From positions 1 to 48,049 of the forward strand of contig JARIBG010000005.1 in NCBI GenBank assembly GCA_029257465.1: a DNA stretch of 48,049 bases, given 5' to 3'. The notes beneath the pieces were generated by a model. The model made no database searches, was not told the origin of the DNA, and worked only from the letters and a program-made list of their open reading frames with translations. The translations under genes and the position numbers were made by a program. The stretch is from Arthrobacter sp. Its GTDB lineage: Bacteria; Actinomycetota; Actinomycetes; Actinomycetales; Micrococcaceae. Positions 32,533 to 41,019 of this stretch are shown here, one piece after another (the first letter of the stretch is position 1; each line of letters opens with the position of its first letter).

Positions 32533-35500
32533 TGGCCTCCCGTACGGCTGCACCCACCTACTCGGCGCGGGCGCTCGCCGAGTTACTGCACACCGACACC
32601 GGTACGGAGGTGCAGTACCCCACGGAGGATCAGACCCGGGTCATCGAGGCACCCCTGGAACCCCTGCTCGTCATCGCAGGCGCGGGATCGGGCAAGACCC
32701 GGACGATGGCGGACCGGGTGGTCTGGCTGGTGGCGAACGGCCTGGTGCGACCCGAGCAGATCCTCGGCGTCACCTTCACGCGCAAGGCCGCCGGGGAACT
32801 CGCCTCCCGGGTCAGGCTGCGACTGGCGCAACTGTATGCAGCTCTCGGGCGGGACGACGCAGCTCAGGGTGCGGACGAGTCCGACCGGCTCGACCCGGCC
32901 ATCTCCACATACCACTCCTTCGCGAACGGGATCGTGCAGGACTACGGTCTGCGGATCGGCGTCGAGCGCGACTCCGTGATGCTCGGGAGCGCGCAGTCCT
33001 GGCAGCTCGCCCACTCCGTCGTCGAGGCGTACGACGGCGAGTGGGGGCACTTCACTGCCGCGAAGAGCACCCTCGTCAAGGCGGTGCTCGACATGGCGGG
33101 GGAGTGCGCGGAGCATCTGGTCAGCCCGGCGACCGTGCGCGCCGAACTCCGGCGCCACCTCGAGTACATCGCGGGACGGGCCTACGTGGACGGGACGACG
33201 AAACCCCCCACCCAGAAGGTGCAGGAGCTCCTCGACAAGCTGCGCACGCGTGTCACGGTCACGGAGCTCGTGGAGACCTATGCCGCCGCGAAGCTGGCCC
33301 GCCGGCAGCTCGACTTCGGTGACCTCGTGTCCCTCGCGGCCAGGATCGCGCGCGACATCCCCGAGGCAGGGCAGCTGGAGCGCGCGAAGTACCAGGTGGT
33401 GCTGCTCGATGAGTTCCAGGACACCTCCCACGCACAGATGGTCCTGTTCTCCCGCTTGTTCGCGGACGGCCGATCGGTCACCGCCGTCGGTGATCCGCAC
33501 CAGTCGATCTACGGTTTCAGGGGAGCATCGGCCGGACAGCTCGGAACCTTCCGCACAGCCTTCCCGGTACTGTCGGACGCCGGGCGTGCCCCGTCTGCGG
33601 TGGCGCACCTGTCGGTCGCCTGGCGGAACGCGACGTCCATCCTCGAGGCGGCGAACACAGTGGCAGCCCCGCTCAACAGGCCCGCTCCCTGGCTGCGTAC
33701 GACGACCGTCCAGCAGGTCCCCGGCCTGGACGCGCGTCCCGGGGCTCCGGTCGGGGAGGTGACGCTGGGTCGCTTCCTGACGGATGCCCCCGTGCAGTGC
33801 ACGACGTCGGGCGACTCCGCCCGGCGCGGGCCGGCTGCAGCCCTCAGCGAGGCCGAGGCGATCACGCAGGAGGTGCTGCGGCAGCGCCGCCGTTCCTTCG
33901 ACGCGCACAACGGCGTGGCTCTTCCGCCCACCATGGCCGTCCTCTGCCGGGGGCGCAAACAGTTCGCGCCGATCCGCCGGGAACTCGAGCGTGCCGGTGT
34001 CCCTGTGCAGGTGGTCGGGCTGGGAGGTCTGCTGCGCACCCCCGAGATCGTCGATCTGCTCGCCACACTGCGGGTGCTCGGCGATCCGGACCGGTCGGAC
34101 TCGATGCTCAGGCTGCTGTCCGGGGCGCGGTGGCGGATCGGCCCGGCCGATCTGCTGGCGCTCGCGGACTGGTCGCGTCAGCTTGCGCGCTCACGCGAGG
34201 CGATGTTCCGGCGCAGTACGACAGCCGGGGAGGAGTTCGACGACGATCGCCTCCGCGACGCCGTCGTGTCACCGGATACCGCCGAGGCGGGAAGCCTGGT
34301 CGAGGCCGTGGACCACCTGCCGCCGGTGGGCTGGGTGTCGTCGTCCGGGAGGACGCTGGGGGATGTCGCACGGCAGCGCCTCGACGCGCTGCGGAAGGAA
34401 CTACGGGTGCTGCGCGGGTTCGTGGGCGATGACCTCGGCAGCATGATCGGGGAAGTGGAACGCACCATCCTGCTGGACATCGAAGTCGCAGCCAAGCCCG
34501 GTGTGGGGATCAACGAGGCCCGTCGGAATCTCGACGCCTTCACGGACGCCGTGGCCGGGTTCGTGTCCACCGCGGAGCGCGTCGATCTGCCGGCCTTCCT
34601 CGCCTGGCTGGAGGCCGCGGACCAGGAGGAGGACGGTCTGCCCGTGACGCAGCTGGAGGCAAGCAGGGACGCGGTGCAACTGCTCACCGTCCACGCCTCG
34701 AAGGGCCTCGAATGGGACGTCGTGTTCGTGCCGGGTCTCAACGCGGGCTCCTTCCCGAGCGAGAGGGACTCCCGCTGGAGCAGCGGGAGCTCGTCCATCC
34801 CGTGGCCCCTGCGCGGTGACGCGCCGGAACTGCCCCAGTGGGACTGGGAGCAGCAGGACCAGAAGGCGTGGCTGGCCAGTGAGACGGACTTCACCGGAGA
34901 AGCGAGGGCGCACACGGAACGGGAGGAGCGACGGCTCGCGTACGTCGCGTTCACCCGCGCGAAGCAGGCGCTGGTCTGCACGTCGGCCGCGTGGGGCGGC
35001 GGACGCTCGAAGCCGTCCGCTCCGTCGTCGTTCCTCGATGAGCTCGTGAGCCTCGCGAAGGCGGATAGTGCCGGCATCACCATGCCGCACTGGATCGCGG
35101 AGGACGACGTGGGCGACACCAATCCGGCCACTGCGAGACCCGAGCAGGCCACGTGGCCCATTGATCCGCTGGGGCCGCGCCGCCCCGCCATGGAGCGTGC
35201 GGCGCAGGCCGTCCTCGAGCAGGCGGCGGCGCCGGCCCTGGAGGTCGACGTCGACGGCGGACGATGGGGTCGCGAGGTCCGGCTCGCACTGGCGCGGCAG
35301 AATCGGGAGGGAGAGCGCTTGCCGCTCACGCTGCCCGCGCACATCTCGGCCTCGACCCTGGTGGAACTCCGCGAAGATCCCGACGCCGTGATGCGGAACC
35401 TGCGACGGCCGCTGCCCCGCAGGCCGGGGTCGGCCGCACGCAAGGGCACCGCGTTCCATGCCTGGATCGAGGAGTTCTACGGATCGACCGGGATGCTCGA

Positions 35501-35942
35501 TCTGGGTGAGTACCCCGGTGGCGCCGATGCGTACGTGGACGAGTCGCTCGGGCTGCAGGAGATGGCGGCGATCTTCGAGAGGACCGAATGGGCCCTGCGC
35601 GAACCCGCCGCGATCGAAGTGCCGATCGAGACGAGGATCGGCCAGGTGGTGGTGCGTGGTCGCATCGATGCCGTCTTCCGGGATCCCGACGGCGCCTGGG
35701 ACCTCATCGACTGGAAGACCGGGCGTCCACCGGAGCCCCGGCTGCGTGCCGCGAAGGCCGTCCAGCTCGCCGTCTACAGGCTGGCATGGTCCAGGCTCAA
35801 GGGGGTCCCCCTCGAGAAGGTGCGTGCGGCCTTCTTCTACGTCGCGGACAATCTCGTGGTGCGTCCACACGATCTGGCGGATGCTGCCGAACTCGAGCGG
35901 ATCATCGCCTCCGCGGACCAGACCGGGGCCGGCCGGCTGTAG
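32532..35942 (+). CDS. adnB: AdnB: helicase-nuclease subunit of the AdnAB complex
   Basis: An 1136-residue UvrD/RecB-like protein and partner of AdnA. Motor: Walker A IAGAGSGKTRTMADRV, LGVTFTRKAAGELASRV (Ia), LLDEFQDTSHAQM (II), VGDPHQSIYGFRGAS (III), LLTVHASKGLEWDVVFVPGL (V) and LAYVAFTRAKQAL (VI) are all intact, consistent with AdnB being the active translocase in the mycobacterial complex. Nuclease domain: KGTAFHAWIEEF, VRGRIDAVFRD, LIDWKTGRPP and VQLAVYRLAW supply the His, Asp, Asp, Lys and Gln residues. The GTG start overlaps the adnA TAG by one base. It ends 37 bp from a convergent gene. Confidence 0.9.
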   Translation: MASRTAAPTYSARALAELLHTDTGTEVQYPTEDQTRVIEAPLEPLLVIAGAGSGKTRTMADRVVWLVANGLVRPEQILGVTFTRKAAGELASRVRLRLAQLYAALGRDDAAQGADESDRLDPAISTYHSFANGIVQDYGLRIGVERDSVMLGSAQSWQLAHSVVEAYDGEWGHFTAAKSTLVKAVLDMAGECAEHLVSPATVRAELRRHLEYIAGRAYVDGTTKPPTQKVQELLDKLRTRVTVTELVETYAAAKLARRQLDFGDLVSLAARIARDIPEAGQLERAKYQVVLLDEFQDTSHAQMVLFSRLFADGRSVTAVGDPHQSIYGFRGASAGQLGTFRTAFPVLSDAGRAPSAVAHLSVAWRNATSILEAANTVAAPLNRPAPWLRTTTVQQVPGLDARPGAPVGEVTLGRFLTDAPVQCTTSGDSARRGPAAALSEAEAITQEVLRQRRRSFDAHNGVALPPTMAVLCRGRKQFAPIRRELERAGVPVQVVGLGGLLRTPEIVDLLATLRVLGDPDRSDSMLRLLSGARWRIGPADLLALADWSRQLARSREAMFRRSTTAGEEFDDDRLRDAVVSPDTAEAGSLVEAVDHLPPVGWVSSSGRTLGDVARQRLDALRKELRVLRGFVGDDLGSMIGEVERTILLDIEVAAKPGVGINEARRNLDAFTDAVAGFVSTAERVDLPAFLAWLEAADQEEDGLPVTQLEASRDAVQLLTVHASKGLEWDVVFVPGLNAGSFPSERDSRWSSGSSSIPWPLRGDAPELPQWDWEQQDQKAWLASETDFTGEARAHTEREERRLAYVAFTRAKQALVCTSAAWGGGRSKPSAPSSFLDELVSLAKADSAGITMPHWIAEDDVGDTNPATARPEQATWPIDPLGPRRPAMERAAQAVLEQAAAPALEVDVDGGRWGREVRLALARQNREGERLPLTLPAHISASTLVELREDPDAVMRNLRRPLPRRPGSAARKGTAFHAWIEEFYGSTGMLDLGEYPGGADAYVDESLGLQEMAAIFERTEWALREPAAIEVPIETRIGQVVVRGRIDAVFRDPDGAWDLIDWKTGRPPEPRLRAAKAVQLAVYRLAWSRLKGVPLEKVRAAFFYVADNLVVRPHDLADAAELERIIASADQTGAGRL

Positions 35943-35979
35943 GCCCGGCGGCACGCAGCCGTCCCCCGGACCAGCTGAC

Positions 35980-37194
35980 TCAGCGGCCGTAGGACACGAT
36001 CGGCAGCATCGCCGTCTCCATCTTGTCGGGTGAGTTGCCACCATCGGTGGTCCGGATCCTGGCGTCATGAACGGTTCCGTCCACCCCGTGATCCGGCATG
36101 GACGCGGCGTCGACGTCGCTCGGGACGACGGCAGGCGTGCGGGGCTCGACGGCAGTCGAACCGTGCACGCCCGGAGGATCCACAGCGGGCGAGAGTGCAT
36201 CGGTCCCCAGCTCGTCACCCCAGTCGATCCGTTCCTGCTCGGCATCCCGCGCGCGCTCGGCTGCCTCCCGCTGCTCACGCTCGAGGGACGCGACGTCATC
36301 CTCGAGTGTCGCGAGCATGTCCTCGGCCTCGCGGATCATCGAGGGATCCTCGAGAGCCACACCGCGGACCAGCCACTGGGCGAGAGCGAACTCGGCGGCC
36401 AGTGCTGCACGCCGGGACAGGTGCGGGTCGACCGCCCCTGTCCGGGCCTCGGTGTACGCCTCATGGACGGTCCGGACGAAGTCCGTGTCCTCGGCCGCTG
36501 CGAGCCATGCGAAATCCTGTGCCGGGTCACTGATGCACAGCTCGGTCCAGCCGATCACGGCCGACACACTCGATGCGGACACGAGCACGTGGTCCTCGTG
36601 CAGGTCTCCATGCACCACCGTGGGGCTGAACCGCCACAGGGCCACATCCTCGAGCGCGTGCTCCCAGCGGCGCAGCAGGATCGAGGGGATCCGGCCGGTG
36701 GTGGCAGCCTGATCGAGCTCGTTCAGCTTCCGCTGACGGTACTCCTCGGCTTCGTAGCTCGGCAGGTCCGCACGCTGGACGAGATCCTTCGGCAGGTCGT
36801 GGATCGCCGCGATGACGCGGCCCACTTCCTGGGCGACGACCGAGCCGCCATGGGCCAGCGCGTCGAGGGTCCTGGCGCTTCCGGCCAGATGCGAGTAGAC
36901 GAACGTGCTGAGTTCGCCCTGGCGCACACTCCCTGCGAGATGGGGGATCAGGAACGGCAGTTCGGCCTTCACCGCCGGTGTGAAGGCCCGAAGCGCCTGC
37001 AACTCCGTCTCCAGCCTCATGCTGGCCTCGATGTGCCGGGGTGCTCGGACACGCCACTGCTTCCCCGAGTCGTCGACCAGCAGCGCCGAGTCGAAGTCGG
37101 TCGCGTCGTCGGGAGTCCCGGCCACGCCCGTCGGAGCCAGGCCGGGTACTGCGGCGCTGGCGATGGCGGCAAGTTCCAGGGGTGTGCGTTTCAC
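35980..37194 (-). CDS. APH-family phosphotransferase with altered Mg-binding motif
   Basis: A 404-residue protein of the aminoglycoside/macrolide phosphotransferase (kinase-like) fold. The catalytic loop VVHGDLHEDHVLV (Asp, His) is present. The metal-binding motif, normally IDW...DP, reads VIGWTELCISDPAQDFAWL, with Gly where the metal-binding Asp is expected. The last ~75 residues are an acidic, disordered tail ending in MLPIVSYGR. The natural substrate is unknown; resistance is not implied. The GTG at 37194 is chosen because TACCGT lies 7 nt upstream; an in-frame start at 37281 runs into the promoter of the divergent nudC. The gene is convergent with adnB. Confidence 0.85.
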   Translation of the reverse strand: MKRTPLELAAIASAAVPGLAPTGVAGTPDDATDFDSALLVDDSGKQWRVRAPRHIEASMRLETELQALRAFTPAVKAELPFLIPHLAGSVRQGELSTFVYSHLAGSARTLDALAHGGSVVAQEVGRVIAAIHDLPKDLVQRADLPSYEAEEYRQRKLNELDQAATTGRIPSILLRRWEHALEDVALWRFSPTVVHGDLHEDHVLVSASSVSAVIGWTELCISDPAQDFAWLAAAEDTDFVRTVHEAYTEARTGAVDPHLSRRAALAAEFALAQWLVRGVALEDPSMIREAEDMLATLEDDVASLEREQREAAERARDAEQERIDWGDELGTDALSPAVDPPGVHGSTAVEPRTPAVVPSDVDAASMPDHGVDGTVHDARIRTTDGGNSPDKMETAMLPIVSYGR

Positions 37195-37201
37195 ACTCCC
37201 A

Positions 37202-37337
37202 ACGGTAGGGCGTCCGGGCACCCCGGTTCGACCTGGAGAGCGGTGAGTCGCTTGATGCGCTACTCGTCTTCGGCGCCGCACTGCTCCTCCACCTGGGTGG
37301 TCCGGAATGCATTATTGGGGTGGCCAGACCGTACCGT
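37202..37337. promoter_or_regulatory. Divergent leaderless promoters, phosphotransferase and nudC
   Basis: Minus strand TACCGT (37207-37202) is 7 nt from the GTG at 37194. Plus strand TACCGT (37332-37337) is 6 nt from the nudC ATG at 37344. The same hexamer is used in both directions. Confidence 0.55.
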
Positions 37338-37343
37338 AGAACC

Positions 37344-38303
37344 ATGACAGAGACCCTCCCGCCACTCCTGCAGCCCCCTCTCGAGGCGCTCCAGCTCTCG
37401 CGTGCCGATTCGGACCGGCTGGGCGAGTCGAGGATCACCGAGAACTTCCTGGAGACGCTCTGGGACGCGCCTGACACGAGGGTCCTGGCCATCGCGCGCG
37501 GGAAGGCGCCGGTGACGGCGGGCGGGTTGCACCTGGTGATACCGGCGGACATCGGAGCGCACGGCGTACTCGCCTATCTCGGCCGGGTCAACGAGGGCGC
37601 CACCGACGCCGGAGCGCAGGTGATTCTCGCTGTGCTCGAGGAGGAGGACCCGCGTCTGGCTCCTCTCGACAGCTGGCTGGGTCTCCGCGATATCGCCACC
37701 TCGCTGGATGCCCGCGACGCCGGCCTGTTCACCGAGGCGGCCGCCATCGCCAACTGGCACGCCACCCATACCCATTGCCCCCGGTGCGGCACACCCACGG
37801 ACGTGCGCGACGCCGGATGGGTGCGCCAGTGCCCGCGGGACGGCTCGCAGCACTACCCCCGCACGGATGCGGCGATCATCGTCTCCGTGGTCGACGACGA
37901 GGACCGCCTGCTGCTCGGATCCGCTGTGGCATGGCCCGAGAACCGCTACTCGACCCTGGCCGGTTTCGTGGAGCCCGGCGAATCCCTCGAGGCGGCGGTC
38001 GTCCGTGAGGTCGGGGAGGAAGCGGGCATCACCGTCGATTCGACCCAGTACCTCGGGTCACAGCCGTGGCCCTTCCCCGCCTCGCTCATGCTCGGTTTCA
38101 CAGCGCACGCCGCGTCCACCGACGTCGTGCCCGACCAGCAGGAGATCCGCTCCCTGCGGTGGTTCACGCGGCGGGAATTGTTCACGGCACTGCAGGAGGA
38201 GGAGATCGCCGTCGCGGGCGGCGTCTCCATCGCCCGGGCGCTGATCGAGCGCTGGTACGGCGGACCGCTGGACGAGGAGCCGTCCCGGGCGGGTGAGCGG
38301 TGA
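37344..38303 (+). CDS. nudC: NAD(+)/NADH diphosphatase NudC
   Basis: A 319-residue Nudix hydrolase that splits NAD(H) into NMN(H) and AMP and, in other bacteria, decaps NAD-capped RNA. Order: an N-terminal domain, a zinc-ribbon-like segment (THCPRCGTPTDV, then VRQCPRDGSQHYPRTD, with three Cys visible) and the Nudix box GFVEPGESLEAAVVREVGEEAGI, with all consensus Glu residues. The NudC-specific SQPWPFPASLMLGF follows. The ATG follows a leaderless -10. It overlaps uvrD2 by 4 nt (GTGA). Confidence 0.94.
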   Translation: MTETLPPLLQPPLEALQLSRADSDRLGESRITENFLETLWDAPDTRVLAIARGKAPVTAGGLHLVIPADIGAHGVLAYLGRVNEGATDAGAQVILAVLEEEDPRLAPLDSWLGLRDIATSLDARDAGLFTEAAAIANWHATHTHCPRCGTPTDVRDAGWVRQCPRDGSQHYPRTDAAIIVSVVDDEDRLLLGSAVAWPENRYSTLAGFVEPGESLEAAVVREVGEEAGITVDSTQYLGSQPWPFPASLMLGFTAHAASTDVVPDQQEIRSLRWFTRRELFTALQEEEIAVAGGVSIARALIERWYGGPLDEEPSRAGER

Positions 38304-40411
38304 GCGGCGCACTGCTCGAGGACAGCATTCTCGAGGGCCTCGACGACGAACAGCGAGCGGTGGCCAGGACGCTCACCGGTCCGCTCTGTGTCCTGGCAGG
38401 GGCGGGGACGGGCAAGACGCGCGCCATCACCCACCGCATCGCCTACGGAGTGCGGACCGGGGTCTACAAACCGCAGCAGGTGCTGGCCGTGACCTTCACA
38501 GCGCGGGCCGCCGCCGAGATGCGCACGCGGTTGCGTGATCTGGGGGCCGGTGGAGTCCAGGCCCGTACCTTCCATGCGGCTGCGCTGCGTCAGCTGCAGT
38601 ACTTCTGGCCGCAGGCCGTGGGAGGGCCTCTCCCGGCGCTCGTGGACCACAAGGCGCAGCTCATCGCCGAGTCGGCTCGCCGGCTGCGTGTGTCCACCGA
38701 TCGGGCCGCAATTCGCGATGTCGCGGCGGAGATCGAGTGGGCGAAGGTCTCCATGCTCACCCCCGACGCCTACACCGTCGCAGCAGCCGGACGAGCGGAG
38801 CCGGCGGGGATGGATCTGACCACGGTCTCGCGCATCTTCTCCGCCTACGAGGATCTCAAGCTCGACCGCAATCTGATCGATTTCGAGGACGTGTTGCTCA
38901 GCACCGTCGCGATCCTCGAGGACGACGAGAAGATCGCGGCGACGGTCCGCGCCCAGTACCGGCACTTCGTCGTCGACGAGTACCAGGACGTCTCACCGCT
39001 GCAGCAGCGCCTGCTCGATCTCTGGCTCGGCGAGCGGCGGGAGCTGTGCGTGGTCGGCGACGCAAGCCAGACCATCTACTCGTTCACGGGGGCGTCGTCG
39101 CGCCACCTGCTCGACTTCACCAAGCGCTACGAGGGCGCACAGGTGGTGAAGCTGGTGCGTGACTACCGCTCCACACCGCAGGTGGTAAGGGCCGCGAACA
39201 CCCTGCTCGCGGCCAGGAGCACCCAGACCGACAGGACGGCGGCCGGCAGTACCACCTGGTCGGCGCCCCTCGAGCTCATCGCCCAGCAGCCGGCGGGCCC
39301 GGAGCCCGTGTTCACGGAGTGCAGCGACGACGAGGCCGAGGCCACCGAGTGCGCCCGGCGCATCGCTGTCCTGCTCGACCAGGGAGTCAAGGCGAGCGAG
39401 ATCGCCATCCTGTACCGGACGAACGGGCAGTCGGAGGCCTACGAGCAGGCCCTCGCCAGTGCCGGCATCGGCTACCAGCTCCGCGGCGGCGAACGGTTCT
39501 TCCAGCGCCGTGAGGTCCGCGACGCCCTGCTGCAGTTACGGGCCGCCGCACGGACCCCGGGCGACGACGACGTCCCGCAGCAGGTGCGCGATGTCCTCGC
39601 CTCGCTCGGCTACACCTCCGTGGCCCCGCAGAACTCCGGAGCCGTCCGTGAGAAGTGGGAGTCGCTCGCGGCCCTCGTCTCACTGGCGGACGAGCTCGCC
39701 CGCGTGCGAGGCGCCGACGCCCTCACCCTGCAGCTCTTCGTGGCCGAGCTCGAGGAACGCGCCGCAGCCCAGCACGCGCCCACGCTGCAGGGGGTCACGC
39801 TCGCATCCCTGCACTCGGCGAAGGGACTCGAGTGGGACGCCGTGTTCCTCGTGGGGATGAGCGAGGGACTCATGCCCATCTCCTTCGCCGACACCCAGGA
39901 GGCCGTCGATGAGGAACGGCGCCTGCTGTACGTGGGCATCACGCGGGCCCGGACGCATCTGGCGATGTCCTGGTCCACCTCGCGCTCTCCCGGGGGCCGG
40001 GCCAACCGCAAACCTTCCCGTTTCCTCGATGCACTCCGGCCCGCCGGTAGCGGGCAGGCCTCCTTCCGACAGCCCCGCGTCAGGGCCGCCCGCAAGAGCG
40101 GAGGACCGATCACGTGCCGGGTCTGCAAACGACCCCTGCTCACTGGCTCGGAACGGAAGATCGGCCGGTGCAACGACTGCCCGGTGAGTTACGAGGAGGA
40201 GACATTCGAGGCGCTGCGCTCGTGGCGGCTCGCCGAAGCCCGCGAGAAGGACGTCCCGGCGTTCGTTGTCTTCACCGATGCCACGCTGGTGGCTATCGCG
40301 GAGGCCAGACCAGAGTCGCTCGAGCAGCTCGGCGAACTGGCGGGGATCGGGTCGGCGAAGCTCGAGCGGTACGGTGAGGCCGTCCTCGAGATCATCAGCG
40401 ACAATGCCTGA
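38300..40411 (+). CDS. uvrD2: UvrD2-type ATP-dependent DNA helicase with HRDC domain
   Basis: A 703-residue superfamily 1 helicase. Motifs: LAGAGTGKTRAITHRI (I), LAVTFTARAAAEMRTRLR (Ia), VVDEYQDVSPLQQRLLDLW (II), VGDASQTIYSFTGAS (III), LASLHSAKGLEWDAVFLVGM (V) and LLYVGITRARTHLAMSW (VI). Beyond the motor is a tetracysteine motif (CRVCKRPLL, then RCNDC) and an HRDC domain (PAFVVFTDATLVAIAEARP, ending GSAKLERYGEAVLEII). Both are characteristic of mycobacterial UvrD2. It is a 3'-5' DNA unwinding enzyme of repair or replication. The GTG overlaps the nudC stop. Confidence 0.94.
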   Translation: MSGALLEDSILEGLDDEQRAVARTLTGPLCVLAGAGTGKTRAITHRIAYGVRTGVYKPQQVLAVTFTARAAAEMRTRLRDLGAGGVQARTFHAAALRQLQYFWPQAVGGPLPALVDHKAQLIAESARRLRVSTDRAAIRDVAAEIEWAKVSMLTPDAYTVAAAGRAEPAGMDLTTVSRIFSAYEDLKLDRNLIDFEDVLLSTVAILEDDEKIAATVRAQYRHFVVDEYQDVSPLQQRLLDLWLGERRELCVVGDASQTIYSFTGASSRHLLDFTKRYEGAQVVKLVRDYRSTPQVVRAANTLLAARSTQTDRTAAGSTTWSAPLELIAQQPAGPEPVFTECSDDEAEATECARRIAVLLDQGVKASEIAILYRTNGQSEAYEQALASAGIGYQLRGGERFFQRREVRDALLQLRAAARTPGDDDVPQQVRDVLASLGYTSVAPQNSGAVREKWESLAALVSLADELARVRGADALTLQLFVAELEERAAAQHAPTLQGVTLASLHSAKGLEWDAVFLVGMSEGLMPISFADTQEAVDEERRLLYVGITRARTHLAMSWSTSRSPGGRANRKPSRFLDALRPAGSGQASFRQPRVRAARKSGGPITCRVCKRPLLTGSERKIGRCNDCPVSYEEETFEALRSWRLAEAREKDVPAFVVFTDATLVAIAEARPESLEQLGELAGIGSAKLERYGEAVLEIISDNA

Positions 40412-40997
40412 GAGAGGCGACAGCGTGGGCGCCGGCTCACCGGGACCCGGACAGCTCCCGGTGGTGGTCCAGCGCTCCGCACGGCGCAAGCGAACGGTCA
40501 GCGCCGACATCCGCGACGGCGTGCTCCGGGTCCAGATCCCCGGGCACTTCTCGGCGAGCGAGGAACGCCGGTGGGTGGACCGCATGGTGGAGAGGATGTC
40601 AGCGAAGTACGCCGCTGCCCCGCTGCTCGAGGACCAGCCCGTGGCGGTGCTGGCGGACAGAGCCGGCAGGCTCGCACAGCAGTACCTCGACGGCAGGGGA
40701 GTGCCGTCGAGCATCTCCTGGGTCACGAACCAGAACACGCGCTGGGCCTCTGCCACCCCTGCACGCGGCAGCATCCGCCTCTCCCACAAGCTGCAGGGCA
40801 TGCCCGACTGGGTGGTGGACTACGTCATCCTGCACGAGATGGCGCATCTGATCGAGCCTTCGCACAGTGCCATCTTCTGGCACCTGCTCGCGGCGTATCC
40901 GAGGACCGACACTGCGAAAGCTTTCCTCGACGGCGCGGCGTTCGCGTTCCACCGGTCCTCTGGGACGGACCGGCCCGGATCGCCCGCTACTGACTGA
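40404..40997 (+). CDS. YgjP/SprT-like zinc metallopeptidase
   Basis: A 197-residue protein of the YgjP-like (M48-related, DUF45) group. The zinc-binding HEMAH sits in DYVILHEMAHLIEPSHSAIFW, which also provides the distal His. The preceding TNQNTRWASATPARGSIRLS is the family's second signature. The substrate is unknown. Two starts are possible: the ATG at 40404, which overlaps the uvrD2 stop by 8 nt, or the GTG at 40425, which has AGAGAGG ~7 nt upstream. The family core begins later, so neither can be excluded. It probably ends the nudC-uvrD2 operon. Confidence 0.88.
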   Translation: MPERGDSVGAGSPGPGQLPVVVQRSARRKRTVSADIRDGVLRVQIPGHFSASEERRWVDRMVERMSAKYAAAPLLEDQPVAVLADRAGRLAQQYLDGRGVPSSISWVTNQNTRWASATPARGSIRLSHKLQGMPDWVVDYVILHEMAHLIEPSHSAIFWHLLAAYPRTDTAKAFLDGAAFAFHRSSGTDRPGSPATD

Positions 40998-41019
40998 GTC
41001 GGTCCGGAGCTCCCGAGCC

